From an uncultured Chitinophagaceae bacterium (GTDB lineage: Bacteria > Bacteroidota > Bacteroidia > Chitinophagales > Chitinophagaceae): DNA of 56,052 nucleotides. The notes below the pieces were generated by a model. That model saw only the letters and a program-made list of their open reading frames with translations. It did not search any database and was not told the DNA's origin. The stretch is taken from positions 1-56,052 of the forward strand of contig CAIQDX010000018.1 in NCBI GenBank assembly GCA_903870685.1. The letters run 5' to 3'. This document shows, one piece after another, positions 24,105 through 33,496 of this stretch. Positions within the stretch are counted from its first letter, which is position 1. Each line of letters begins with the position of its first letter. The position numbers were made by a program, and so were the translations under genes.

Positions 24105-25343
24105 ATGAAGAAAATTTGTTTAACTGTTATTGGACTTTATTTATTGTTACTTAATTCATTTTCTCAAACAACAATTAAAAAGGATTCAACAAAACAATCG
24201 GTAAATAAAACGCAAGAAATTTATATTGATAAACCACTTCAATTAGATGAAATAAATTTTGTTTCGAGTTATTATAATCAAACCGGAAATCATTCGCCTG
24301 TAACAGGTGGCATAGGTACAGAAGCTGTTACAGACATTTCGAATGGTATTGATTTAAAATTTTTAGCAAGCGATGTAGAAGGTTATAAATACACGCTCAC
24401 TGCAGGTTTGGGAATTGATTATCATACTGCGGCATCAGCTGCATTTGTTAGCAAAAGCGGTGCATCAAAAATAGGTGGCACCAGAGTTTATCCATCTATC
24501 AATTATCAGGAAGAAGATAAAAAAGGAACTGTAAAAGGTGTTGGTCTTTATTATTCTTCCGAGTTTAATTATCATTCATTTGGTATTGATGCAAACTATT
24601 CAAAAAAAGTTGGAAGTGGTGGGGAAGTAAGTACTAAAATAACTGCGTATTTCGATAAAGTGAAATTGATATATCCATCCGAATTACGTCCGCCAACAAT
24701 TGTTGTTTCATCAGCATCAGGAAGTGGTAGCAAAAATTCTATTCCATCATCACCACGTTATACTTTCGATGGTTCGTTAGGATATTCTCAAGTCATCAAT
24801 AAAAATGCACAGGCAAGTTTGATGATGGATGTTGTTTCTCAAAGTGGTTTATTATCATTACCATTTCACAGAGTTTATTTTGCTGATGGAACTGATCATA
24901 TAGAAAATTTACCAAGTAGCCGATTTAAATTTCCCATTGGGTTTAGATTAAATTATTTTATCAGCGATAAAATAATTCTGCGATCTTTTTACAGATATTA
25001 TACTGATGATTGGGGAATAACAGCACACACAGCAAGCTTAGAAATACCAATTAAAATAACACCGTTCTTTTCGGTATCGCCATTCTTTCGGTATTATAAA
25101 CAAACTGCATCCACTTATTTTGCGCCTTATCAAAAGCATACTGCTGCTGATTCTTATTACACCAGCAATTATTCTTATTCGGCTTTTAGCAGTAATTATT
25201 TTGGTATTGGTATTCGCACCGCGCCACCTGATGGTGTTTGGAAATCTGCCATCAGTTCTTTAGAAATCAGATATGGACATTATTCTCAAACAACCGATTT
25301 GAATTCAAATATCATTTCATTCAACTTTTCATTTAAACAATAA
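24105..25343 (+). CDS. DUF3570 outer-membrane protein, second of tandem pair
   Basis: A 412-residue paralogue of the preceding gene, 17 bp behind it. The signal peptide is nearly identical (MKKICLTVIGLYLLLLNSFSQ), and long stretches match (FDKVK, LPFHRVYF, YYTDDWG, SLEIRYGHYSQTTDL). This indicates a tandem duplication followed by divergence. SGAS recurs at residues 118-121 in SKSGASKIGGTR. The copy is shorter because the Thr-rich loop is smaller. A terminator (25367-25416) closes the operon. Both copies keep all apparent family features, so neither looks like a pseudogene. Confidence 0.87.
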   Translation: MKKICLTVIGLYLLLLNSFSQTTIKKDSTKQSVNKTQEIYIDKPLQLDEINFVSSYYNQTGNHSPVTGGIGTEAVTDISNGIDLKFLASDVEGYKYTLTAGLGIDYHTAASAAFVSKSGASKIGGTRVYPSINYQEEDKKGTVKGVGLYYSSEFNYHSFGIDANYSKKVGSGGEVSTKITAYFDKVKLIYPSELRPPTIVVSSASGSGSKNSIPSSPRYTFDGSLGYSQVINKNAQASLMMDVVSQSGLLSLPFHRVYFADGTDHIENLPSSRFKFPIGFRLNYFISDKIILRSFYRYYTDDWGITAHTASLEIPIKITPFFSVSPFFRYYKQTASTYFAPYQKHTAADSYYTSNYSYSAFSSNYFGIGIRTAPPDGVWKSAISSLEIRYGHYSQTTDLNSNIISFNFSFKQ

Positions 25344-25366
25344 TAATCGTTGACGAATTTAAAATT

Positions 25367-25416
25367 GAAGGTTTTGTATTTTGTTTATGAACAGATACAA
25401 AGCCTTCTTTGTTTTT
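25367..25416 (+). terminator. Terminator of the apbE-DUF3570 operon
   Basis: Twelve-base arms GAAGGTTTTGTA (25367-25378) and TACAAAGCCTTC (25396-25407) pair with one G-T or mismatch around a 17-nt loop, followed by TTTGTTTTT. Confidence 0.75.
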
Positions 25417-25446
25417 AATAGTATTTTCGCAGAAATAAATATTGCA

Positions 25447-26361
25447 ATGTCGATCGAAGTTCATGGATTATTAAAACAGTACGGCGAACAGAAAGCTGTT
25501 GACGATATTTCTTTCACCATCAACAAAGGAGAGATCGTTGGATTTCTTGGTCCAAATGGTGCAGGGAAAAGTACCACCATGAAAATCATTACCGGCTACT
25601 TGTTGCAGGATACAGGCACAGTAAAGGTTTGTGGCATTGATGTAAAAAATAATTCTATTGAAACAAAAAAGCGAATTGGTTATTTGCCTGAATCGAATCC
25701 TTTGTATGTTGATATGTTTGTGAAAGAATATTTGCAATTTATTGGTGGCGTGCATAAAATCGTCAATCGTCAATCGTCAATCGCAAGAGTGATCGAATTA
25801 ACCGGATTGCAAGTCGAACAAAAGAAAAAAATATCTCAATTATCAAAAGGATACAGACAACGTGTTGGTTTGGCTGCAGCATTAATTCACAATCCTGAAG
25901 TTTTAATTTTTGATGAACCCACAAGCGGATTAGATCCCAATCAAATCATTGAGATTAGAAATGTAATTAAACAACAAGGACAAAATAAAACCGTTTTATT
26001 TTCATCGCATATTTTACAGGAAGTAGAAGCTGTTTGCGACAGAGTGATCATCATCAACAAAGGGAAAATTGTTGCCGATGATTCTTTATCAAATATCAGT
26101 CAATATAAAAAAGAAAAAAATATTCTAACTGTTGAGTTTGAAACTATCAACGATGATCAAATACAACAGTTGAAATCTATTTCTTCAGCAGAAATACTAA
26201 CGTTTGTTAATAATAAAATTTCCATCCAAACAAATAATCCGGAACTGTTGAGAAAACAATTATTAGAGTTATCATTACAACTGAATTTAAATATCGTTTC
26301 GCTGCAAATGCAGTCCCAGAGCCTAGAAGACGTGTTTAGGTCGCTCACCATCAAACATTGA
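25447..26361 (+). CDS. gldA: Gliding-motility ABC transporter ATPase GldA
   Basis: A 304-residue ABC ATPase with Walker A GPNGAGKST, signature LSKGYRQRVGLA, Walker B VLIFDEPTSGLDPNQ and the H-loop SSHILQEVE. The sequence pattern (YLPESNPLYVDMFVKEYLQF, DEPTSGLDPNQIIEIRN, SLEDVF tail) is that of Bacteroidota GldA, which energises the GldFG membrane complex needed for gliding. gldF and gldG are not in this window. The start MSIEVHGLL at 25447 is preferred to the in-frame ATG at 25387 because the latter overlaps the upstream terminator. A perfect three-fold 7-bp repeat lies inside the gene at 25761-25781. The name gldA is likely but other ABC families are close. Confidence 0.85.
   Translation: MSIEVHGLLKQYGEQKAVDDISFTINKGEIVGFLGPNGAGKSTTMKIITGYLLQDTGTVKVCGIDVKNNSIETKKRIGYLPESNPLYVDMFVKEYLQFIGGVHKIVNRQSSIARVIELTGLQVEQKKKISQLSKGYRQRVGLAAALIHNPEVLIFDEPTSGLDPNQIIEIRNVIKQQGQNKTVLFSSHILQEVEAVCDRVIIINKGKIVADDSLSNISQYKKEKNILTVEFETINDDQIQQLKSISSAEILTFVNNKISIQTNNPELLRKQLLELSLQLNLNIVSLQMQSQSLEDVFRSLTIKH
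25761..25781 (+). repeat. CGTCAAT tandem repeat (3 x 7 bp) inside gldA
   Basis: CGTCAAT is repeated three times without error, followed by CGCAAG. It encodes VNRQSSI in a variable surface segment. Loss or gain of one unit would shift the frame. A related 7-nt-periodic run with the same ending lies in dnaX at 50255-50314. Confidence 0.8.
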
Positions 26362-26394
26362 TAATTATCATTCTCATATCTGTGATAGTTATAT

Positions 26395-26402
26395 TATTTT
26401 TG
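26395..26402 (+). promoter_or_regulatory. Possible -7 element of eno
   Basis: TATTTTTG matches TAnnTTTG exactly, 58 bp before the eno start. No TTG at the normal distance is visible, so support is partial. Confidence 0.35.
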
Positions 26403-26454
26403 CACCCGCAACCGAATTTTATAATGAGAGTAATCTCACTTAAACTTTAAATGA

Positions 26455-27750
<1,296 letters not shown>

Positions 27751-27778
27751 ACATCTGTGGATTAGTAAACTGATGTTA

Positions 27779-27826
27779 GATGACAGTTGATGGTTAATTT
27801 TATTTCCGTCAACTGTCATTTTTTTT
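27779..27826 (+). terminator. Terminator of eno with 7-nt-periodic arms
   Basis: TGACAGTTGA (27781-27790) pairs with TCAACTGTCA (27809-27818) and is followed by eight T. The arms contain the CCGTCAACTGTC type of sequence seen in the 7-nt-periodic run in dnaX. Confidence 0.85.
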
Positions 27827-27842
27827 AATGTTATTTTTCATC

Positions 27843-28148
27843 ATGAAAAAAATCGCAAGCATATTATTCAATAAATATCTTATTGCTATCAGTTTTTTTA
27901 TAGTGTGGATGTTGTTCTTTGATCAACGCGATCTTTTTTATGTGCGTGAACAAAAACAAAAATTAAAAGAATTAGAAAATAAAAAACATTATTATCAACA
28001 CGAGATCGAAAAAGCGAAAAAAGACCTGACCGATTTGCAGAATAACCCCGCTGCGCTTGAGAAATTTGCCCGCGAACATTATATGATGAAGAAAGACGGC
28101 GAAGACATTTTTATAGTTGAATCACCTGTTGCCGGCACAAAAAAATAA
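27843..28148 (+). CDS. Septum formation initiator family protein (DivIC/FtsB-like)
   Basis: A 101-residue bitopic membrane protein: short basic N-terminus, one helix (ILFNKYLIAISFFIVWMLFF), then a coiled coil (VREQKQKLKELENKKHYYQHEIEKAKKDL) and the C-terminal FAREHYMMKKDGEDIFIVE, the usual ending of the DivIC/FtsB family. It should act in the divisome with FtsL and FtsQ equivalents. Location next to eno is a common bacterial arrangement (eno-ftsB). The start at 27843 avoids an unneeded MLFFI extension. Confidence 0.88.
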   Translation: MKKIASILFNKYLIAISFFIVWMLFFDQRDLFYVREQKQKLKELENKKHYYQHEIEKAKKDLTDLQNNPAALEKFAREHYMMKKDGEDIFIVESPVAGTKK

Positions 28149-28245
28149 ATCTCAACAATAAAATTACTGCCGCTCCGTTTTAATATAGACCTCCGTTTTT
28201 ACCCTCCGAAAGCAGTATATTTACTATTGCACGTTCAATTATTTT

Positions 28246-28476
28246 ATGGAGAAATTTAATCAGGAACAATTGATGCTGTACCTGTATGGCGAAGCATCAC
28301 CTATTTTAAAACTGGCGATTGATAATGCAATGAAGGATGACGCGGCACTTCAAAAGGAAATTAATATGCTAAAGCGTACCAAAAAACAATTGGATCAATT
28401 GAAGAATAAAGATGTTTCTCCCAGCAAAAAATCCATAGATGCAATTCTAAAATACGCGGCCAAGAAAAAATCATAA
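28246..28476 (+). CDS. Small hypothetical protein, anti-sigma-like
   Basis: A 76-residue soluble protein rich in Lys and Gln and predicted mostly helical. The start, MEKFNQEQLMLYLYGEAS, resembles the first helices of anti-sigma factors and of small Bacteroidota regulators with a LxxYLxGE-type opening, but the zinc-binding His-Cys set is absent and there is no membrane helix. It stands between divIC-like and an esterase, without an obvious sigma factor nearby. Function not recognised. Confidence 0.7.
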   Translation: MEKFNQEQLMLYLYGEASPILKLAIDNAMKDDAALQKEINMLKRTKKQLDQLKNKDVSPSKKSIDAILKYAAKKKS

Positions 28477-28541
28477 CAAATTTTGTTTTTCCACTCTCGT
28501 TGCATCAAATACATTTAATTTTATTGGATAAATTAATTGCC

Positions 28542-29435
28542 ATGAAAAAATATTTCAGCAAGATCATTTCCTTCTTGCTTGCCTGTAGTTTTATTTTGTT
28601 AGTCAATGCACAACATAATGGAAAAGTGCTTGAAACAAGAAAAGTAAAAAGTACAATTTTAAATAAAGAAGTTCGATACACGGTTTATTTGCCGGCAGAT
28701 TATGAAACTTCTGAAAGAACTTACCCCGTTGTTTATTTATTGCATGGCTTTAGTGATGATAATACCGGTTGGTTGCAATTTGGCGAAGTAAATCGTTATG
28801 CCGATAAAGCAATTGCTGATGGTACAATTCCGCCAATGATCATCATTATGCCAAATGGTGATTCGAGTTTTTATATTAATTCGTACGATGGAAAAGAAAA
28901 GTATGAAGACTTTTTTATTAAAGAATTCATGCCATCGGTAGAAAAAACTTATCGTATTAAATCTGAAAAAAAATATCGTGGTATTGCAGGGTTATCGATG
29001 GGTGGTTATGGTACTTTGATTTATGCTTTAAAATATCCTGAACTGTTTGCTGCTGCTGCACCCATGAGTGCTGCAGTTTGGGATGATGATGCATTAACAT
29101 CAATGCCGGACATGAATTGGAATGTTGTGTTAGGTGGTTTATTTGGAAGAGAATTAAAAGGCAAAGAAAGATTAACCGAAACTTGGTATAAAAATTCGCC
29201 GTTAAAAATTGTTGAAACAAAATCTGCAGATGAATTAAGAAAAGTTCGTTACTGGATTGATTGCGGCGATGACGATTTTTTAACCAAAGGAAATTGTTTA
29301 CTGCATATTGCATTAACCGAAAAAAGAGTGCCACATGAATTTCGGGTAAGAGATGGTGGGCATAGCTGGACTTATTGGCGCACCGGAATTACCGATGCTT
29401 TAAAATTTATTGGCGATAGTTTTCATCAATTTTAA
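28542..29435 (+). CDS. Secreted alpha/beta-hydrolase esterase
   Basis: A 297-residue exported enzyme. A signal peptide ending SFILLVNAQ precedes the esterase D/PF00756-like domain. It shows LPADY, the oxyanion region YLLHGFSDDNTGW, nucleophile S152 in GLSMGGYG, the acidic residue in DCGDDDFL and the catalytic histidine in DGGHSW. Such proteins cleave acyl or feruloyl/acetyl esters from sugars, or short-chain esters; the exact substrate is not readable. The start at 28542 gives a standard signal peptide; the in-frame upstream codon at 28500 does not. It is convergent with the small secreted protein at 29457-29942. Confidence 0.9.
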   Translation: MKKYFSKIISFLLACSFILLVNAQHNGKVLETRKVKSTILNKEVRYTVYLPADYETSERTYPVVYLLHGFSDDNTGWLQFGEVNRYADKAIADGTIPPMIIIMPNGDSSFYINSYDGKEKYEDFFIKEFMPSVEKTYRIKSEKKYRGIAGLSMGGYGTLIYALKYPELFAAAAPMSAAVWDDDALTSMPDMNWNVVLGGLFGRELKGKERLTETWYKNSPLKIVETKSADELRKVRYWIDCGDDDFLTKGNCLLHIALTEKRVPHEFRVRDGGHSWTYWRTGITDALKFIGDSFHQF

Positions 29436-29456
29436 GAATATTTATTTATCGATTAT

Positions 29457-29942
29457 TTATGGTATTTCTTTTATTGTGAAGAATGAATCGATTAATTTTT
29501 GCTTTATAAAATATTCCTGCTTTTTGGGGAATGCTGCAGTAATATTGATAATATAATCTCTATCTATTTGAATAAATGAATTTATTATTTTGTAGTTATC
29601 ATATTTAGAAGTATCAGGTGATATTTCATCTTTGAACGTCAGGAATGCATCTATTTTATTTTTACGAATAGTAATTGAATCTGAAAAGTCGGAATTTTTA
29701 TAATTAGCTTTTATCTTATTTAATGTGGTAGGCATAGTCAGCCACTTGACTTTAATGCCTAATAAGGTACTTTCATAACCACTGCCTTCAGGCATTAAGA
29801 AAAAAGACTCATCAGGTTTGTTCATTGTAAATTGCTTGACTAATATCTTCATAAATTTTTCTCCAGAAATAGTATCATTGTTTTTTTGGCAAAAAATTTT
29901 TTGAACTGATATAAATAAAAGAATGAGTAAAATTTTTTTCAT
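29457..29942 (-). CDS. Hypothetical exported protein
   Basis: A 161-residue protein with a clear signal peptide (MKKILLILLFISVQKIFCQ) and no motif I recognise. The mature part is polar, rich in Lys, Asp and Ser, with mixed helix and strand character. It is divergent from nth with 37 bp between starts and convergent with the esterase. It may be a Bacteroidota-specific periplasmic protein. Confidence 0.75.
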   Translation of the reverse strand: MKKILLILLFISVQKIFCQKNNDTISGEKFMKILVKQFTMNKPDESFFLMPEGSGYESTLLGIKVKWLTMPTTLNKIKANYKNSDFSDSITIRKNKIDAFLTFKDEISPDTSKYDNYKIINSFIQIDRDYIINITAAFPKKQEYFIKQKLIDSFFTIKEIP

Positions 29943-29979
29943 AAACCTAATTTAAGTCAATAATTTTATTTGCAATCAG

Positions 29980-30615
29980 ATGAAAAAAAAAGAACGTTAC
30001 CAATTTATAATTAATTATTTTCAGCATCACGCACCCAATGCTGAAACCGAATTAATTTATGATGATCCGTTTCAATTATTGGTGGCTGTAATTCTATCGG
30101 CACAATGCACTGATGTTCGTGTAAACTTAACTACGCCAAAAATTTTTGAAAAATATGCAACGCCGCAAAAGCTTGCTATCGCTGCATTTGAAGATCTGTT
30201 TCCGTTAATAAAAAGTATTTCTTATCCCAATAACAAAACCAAACATTTAATTGGCATGGCCAATATGTTATTGGAAAAATTTGATGGCAAAGTACCCATG
30301 ACGGTTGATGAATTAATTCAGTTACCCGGTGTTGGGCGAAAAACTGCAAACGTAATTACAAGTGTAATAGATCAACAACCCAACATGGCTGTTGATACAC
30401 ATGTGTTTCGTGTAAGTGCAAGAATTGGTTTAACAACAAATGCAACAACTCCATTAGCAACTGAAAAACAATTAATAAAAAATATTCCGCAGCAATTAAT
30501 TCATAAAGCACATCATTGGTTGATACTGCATGGCAGATATGTTTGCGTGGCACGCAAACCCAAATGCGATGTTTGCGGAATTAAAGATGCTTGTAAATAT
30601 TATTCGAAGAAATAA
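29980..30615 (+). CDS. nth: Endonuclease III
   Basis: A DNA glycosylase and AP lyase that removes oxidised pyrimidines in base-excision repair. The 211-residue protein has the helix-hairpin-helix LPGVGRKTANVI with the catalytic lysine, the catalytic aspartate in VDTHVFRVSARIG, and a C-terminal iron-sulphur motif C-x6-C-x2-C-x5-C (CVARKPKCDVCGIKDAC). All active residues are present and the length is normal. No terminator is visible; a 454-bp non-coding region follows. Confidence 0.97.
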   Translation: MKKKERYQFIINYFQHHAPNAETELIYDDPFQLLVAVILSAQCTDVRVNLTTPKIFEKYATPQKLAIAAFEDLFPLIKSISYPNNKTKHLIGMANMLLEKFDGKVPMTVDELIQLPGVGRKTANVITSVIDQQPNMAVDTHVFRVSARIGLTTNATTPLATEKQLIKNIPQQLIHKAHHWLILHGRYVCVARKPKCDVCGIKDACKYYSKK

Positions 30616-31069
30616 AATCTTTGGTTAATATTTTTTCCGCTCAATAATTTGCAAAAAGTACAAGAGTGCGACGCAACCGTTGCCGGGCTTTGTTTTGCAG
30701 CTTGTAACATAAAAAAATAACCAAAAATTCTTTTTTTAATTACACAATTAAACTGTAGAATAGAAATTTTTTTGCAATTTTTTTTCTTAACAAACAATGT
30801 TAGTTTTTATGTGCAAACTTTTCTAAATTGTGGGGAACACAGTAAAATAATAGGAACAACTATAGTTTGTATGTTAAGAACTGCGCTTTTTTGTTAGCAT
30901 CATGTGCATTGGAAAAGAATAAAATTTAATAATCAAATCAGCTTTTTTGAATGATTCAGAGACTATATTCGTTCTCCTTATTTATCAGGTAACAATTTCT
31001 TAACATTGAAAAAGTAATGAAAAATGAGGCTGTTTCATTATCGTTCCAACTTATAACACTTAACACTGC
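30616..31069 (+). other. 454-bp intergenic region before dnaB
   Basis: The longest gene-free stretch of the window. It holds repeat copy 3 (30658-30677), a small hairpin TAACA-AACAA-TGTTA near 30788-30802, and a hairpin AATGAAA/TTTCATT at 31016-31039 in the presumed dnaB leader. TATCGTTCCAAC at 31039-31050 is also found just before repeat copy 5 at 36824-36835. I see no ORF of note, no tRNA-like cloverleaf and no clear promoter. A small RNA is possible but unsupported. Confidence 0.5.
30658..30677 (+). repeat. Intergenic repeat copy 3
   Basis: Exact copy of the core GTACAAGAGTGCGACGCAAC, 43 bp after the nth stop codon and in the same direction as nth and dnaB. Confidence 0.85.
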
Positions 31070-32626
31070 ATGGAAATTATAAACACCAACCGCGACAAGA
31101 AAAGAAGAAAAAGTAGTATCGATTTAAGTACCATGGTTTATGGCAAAGTGCCGCCACAGGCTAAAGAATTAGAAGAAGCCGTGTTGGGTGCCATCATGCT
31201 CGAGAAGAGTGCATTTGATAGTTTGGTTGATACCAATTTAAAACCCGAATGTTTTTATGTAGAAGCACATCAAACTATTTTTAAAGCGATGATGGACATG
31301 CAGCAACGCGGCATTCCCATTGATATTTTAACCGTTGTTGAAGAATTAAAACGCAAAGATCAATTAGATGTTGTTGGTGGTCCGTATTACGTTACCAAAC
31401 TTACAAATGCAGTTGTAAGCACCGCCAACATTGAAGCACACGCAAGAATTATTTTACAAAAATTTATTCAGAGAGAATTGATCAGAATAAGCGGAGAGAT
31501 TATTGGCGATGCTTATGAAGACAGCACCGATGTTTTTGATTTGTTGGATGACAGCGAAACAAAAATGTTCAACATCACCAATAATTATTTAAAGAAAAAC
31601 TTTGAAGACATAGGAAATGTGTTGGCGAAAACGATTAGCAGAATAGATCAATTAAGAACTCAGGAAGATGATATATCAGGTGTTACCAGTGGTTTTCCAT
31701 CATTGGACAGAATTACTTACGGATGGCAACCAACCGATTTAATTATTTTGGCTGCACGTCCATCAGTTGGTAAAACCGCATTCGCACTGAATTTGGCGCG
31801 TAATGCTGCATTGCATCCTGTTAAACCAACAGCAGTTGGTTTCTTTAGTTTGGAAATGAGCGCATCGCAATTGGTGCAACGTATTTTGAGTGCCGAAAGT
31901 GAAATTCACATGGAAAAAATTTCGCGCGGTAAATTAGAAGATCACGAATATCAACAACTGCATACCAAGGGTATTAAAAGATTAGAAACTGCTCCTTTAT
32001 TTATTGATGATACTGCAGCATTAAACATTTTTGAGTTTCGTGCAAAGGCAAGAAGAATGGTAAATAAACATCATGTAAAATTAATCATCATCGATTATTT
32101 GCAATTAATGAGCGGCACAGGTGACAGAGGCAGTAATCGTGAACAAGAGATCAGCAATATCTCCCGAAACTTAAAAGCATTAGCGAAAGAATTAAATATT
32201 CCCATCATTGCGTTATCACAATTAAGTCGTGCAGTTGAAACAAGAAAAGAAAGTAAGATGCCGCAATTAAGTGATTTGCGTGAATCGGGTGCCATCGAGC
32301 AAGATGCTGATATGGTTATGTTCATTTATCGTCCGGAGTACTACGAAAATTTCACTAACGAAATGGGAGAAGATACTCGTGGCGAAACGCATATTAAAAT
32401 TGCAAAACATCGTAATGGTGCGTTGGATAATATTAAGCTGAAAGCCTTGCTGCATATACAAAAATTCGAAGAGATGAATGAAGTTGGCTTGCCTGGAAAT
32501 TCATGGAAACAAATCCCTTCAGCATCATCACCAAACACCGAAGGAAGCAAACTATTCATTCAAAAAGGAAGTAAAATGAATGGTGGTGATTTTGATGAAG
32601 GTTTAGAAGGAGATGCACCTTTTTAA
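31070..32626 (+). CDS. dnaB: Replicative DNA helicase DnaB
   Basis: The hexameric helicase that unwinds DNA at the replication fork. The 518-residue protein has the N-terminal primase-interacting domain (VPPQAKELEEAVLGAIMLE) and a RecA-like C-terminal domain with Walker A ARPSVGKTAFAL, Walker B LIIIDYLQLMSG, and the GAIEQDADMVMFIYRPEYY motif. The C-terminal 60 residues are a longer, polar tail. The long upstream region and the terminator behind it (32651-32682) suggest a single-gene transcript. Confidence 0.97.
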   Translation: MEIINTNRDKKRRKSSIDLSTMVYGKVPPQAKELEEAVLGAIMLEKSAFDSLVDTNLKPECFYVEAHQTIFKAMMDMQQRGIPIDILTVVEELKRKDQLDVVGGPYYVTKLTNAVVSTANIEAHARIILQKFIQRELIRISGEIIGDAYEDSTDVFDLLDDSETKMFNITNNYLKKNFEDIGNVLAKTISRIDQLRTQEDDISGVTSGFPSLDRITYGWQPTDLIILAARPSVGKTAFALNLARNAALHPVKPTAVGFFSLEMSASQLVQRILSAESEIHMEKISRGKLEDHEYQQLHTKGIKRLETAPLFIDDTAALNIFEFRAKARRMVNKHHVKLIIIDYLQLMSGTGDRGSNREQEISNISRNLKALAKELNIPIIALSQLSRAVETRKESKMPQLSDLRESGAIEQDADMVMFIYRPEYYENFTNEMGEDTRGETHIKIAKHRNGALDNIKLKALLHIQKFEEMNEVGLPGNSWKQIPSASSPNTEGSKLFIQKGSKMNGGDFDEGLEGDAPF

Positions 32627-32650
32627 TTGAAAAAATTATTCAATACAATA

Positions 32651-32682
32651 AAAATGGTTCACAATTTTTGTGAACCATTTTT
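32651..32682 (+). terminator. Bidirectional terminator between dnaB and the barrel gene
   Basis: Arms AAAATGGTTCACA and TGTGAACCATTTT enclose a 5-nt loop, with A and T runs outside, so it can stop transcription from both convergent genes (dnaB and 32703-33365). Confidence 0.9.
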
Positions 32683-32702
32683 ATTTCTGATATTAAATTA
32701 TT

Positions 32703-33365
32703 TTATTTCCATGGTAATAAATAAGCAACCGATAATCCAATTGTTTGATTTGCAAAATTAGTTGTACCAAAAGGATAAATACTTTTAAAGCCCCTGCTGA
32801 AATCTACAGTAAACTGAAATTTTTGATACTCGATACCTGCAGAAAAAGCATAACCAAAATCAAGTGGCTTAACTATACTTGCACCATTAACATAATTTGC
32901 AGCATTAGAAAACTGAACTTTATAATCAATGTTTGTTGTACCTGTCTGAGTTTGATCGAAACCTTTTTCAGTTCCTGAAATTCCGGCAGCACCATAGAAT
33001 CCGGCTGATACTAATCCTTTAATATGTTTGTTTATTTTTTCTTTGTAAACGATATTTATTGGTACCTGAATATAATTTACTTTAAGTGTTGAAGTAGTAC
33101 CGCTATTTGCTTGTCCGGTAAATTGTTTGTAACCGCCTTTTTGAATATAACCAATACCAGATTGAATAAAGAAATAATTGCTTAAATCTTTCTCTACAAT
33201 AATTCCTGCCTGAATAGTATTAATATTTGATATATTGAAATATTGCTGATTGCTTCCTTTATCGAAAAATTTTGCCATTTCAAAACCACCTTTTACACCT
33301 AAACGCAATTGAGCAAATGAACCAACCGAAATAAAACATAGAATAACTATCAAACTTTTTCTCAT
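32703..33365 (-). CDS. Outer-membrane beta-barrel protein (PorT-like family)
   Basis: A 220-residue exported protein with signal peptide (SLIVILCFISVGSFAQ) directly followed by LRLGVKGGFEMAKF, the usual start of the Bacteroidota outer-membrane barrel domain (OMP_b-brl). Alternating strands such as YFFIQSGIGYIQKGGY and LDFGYAFSAGIEYQKF suggest an eight-stranded barrel. The role is unknown; members include structural and adhesion proteins. It is convergent with dnaB and shares its terminator. Confidence 0.85.
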   Translation of the reverse strand: MRKSLIVILCFISVGSFAQLRLGVKGGFEMAKFFDKGSNQQYFNISNINTIQAGIIVEKDLSNYFFIQSGIGYIQKGGYKQFTGQANSGTTSTLKVNYIQVPINIVYKEKINKHIKGLVSAGFYGAAGISGTEKGFDQTQTGTTNIDYKVQFSNAANYVNGASIVKPLDFGYAFSAGIEYQKFQFTVDFSRGFKSIYPFGTTNFANQTIGLSVAYLLPWK

Positions 33366-33461
33366 AACTAAACTTTTTTAATTGACCGCAAAGTAAAACT
33401 AAAAGCTGCTGACTAAAGCGTAAAAAAATGTTAACTGTGTGCTTTTATGCTTTAAATTTCG

Positions 33462-33492
33462 TTGTAATAATTGTTTCAATAGAATACTTTTG
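33462..33492 (+). promoter_or_regulatory. Promoter of rsmE
   Basis: TTG (33462-33464), a 20-nt spacer and TACTTTTG (33485-33492) match the Bacteroidota consensus fully. The last base is only 4 bp before the rsmE ATG at 33497, so the transcript would be leaderless or nearly so. Confidence 0.65.
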
Positions 33493-33496
33493 TTTT

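Noticed and set aside
25761-25781. CRISPR array or phase-variation switch in gldA
   Set aside because: Only three 7-bp units without spacers; a slippage switch is possible in principle but nothing in the sequence shows that it operates.
33428-33496. N-terminal extension of RsmE
   Set aside because: The extension would be translated from DNA that contains a perfect promoter and adds a hydrophobic stretch foreign to the family.
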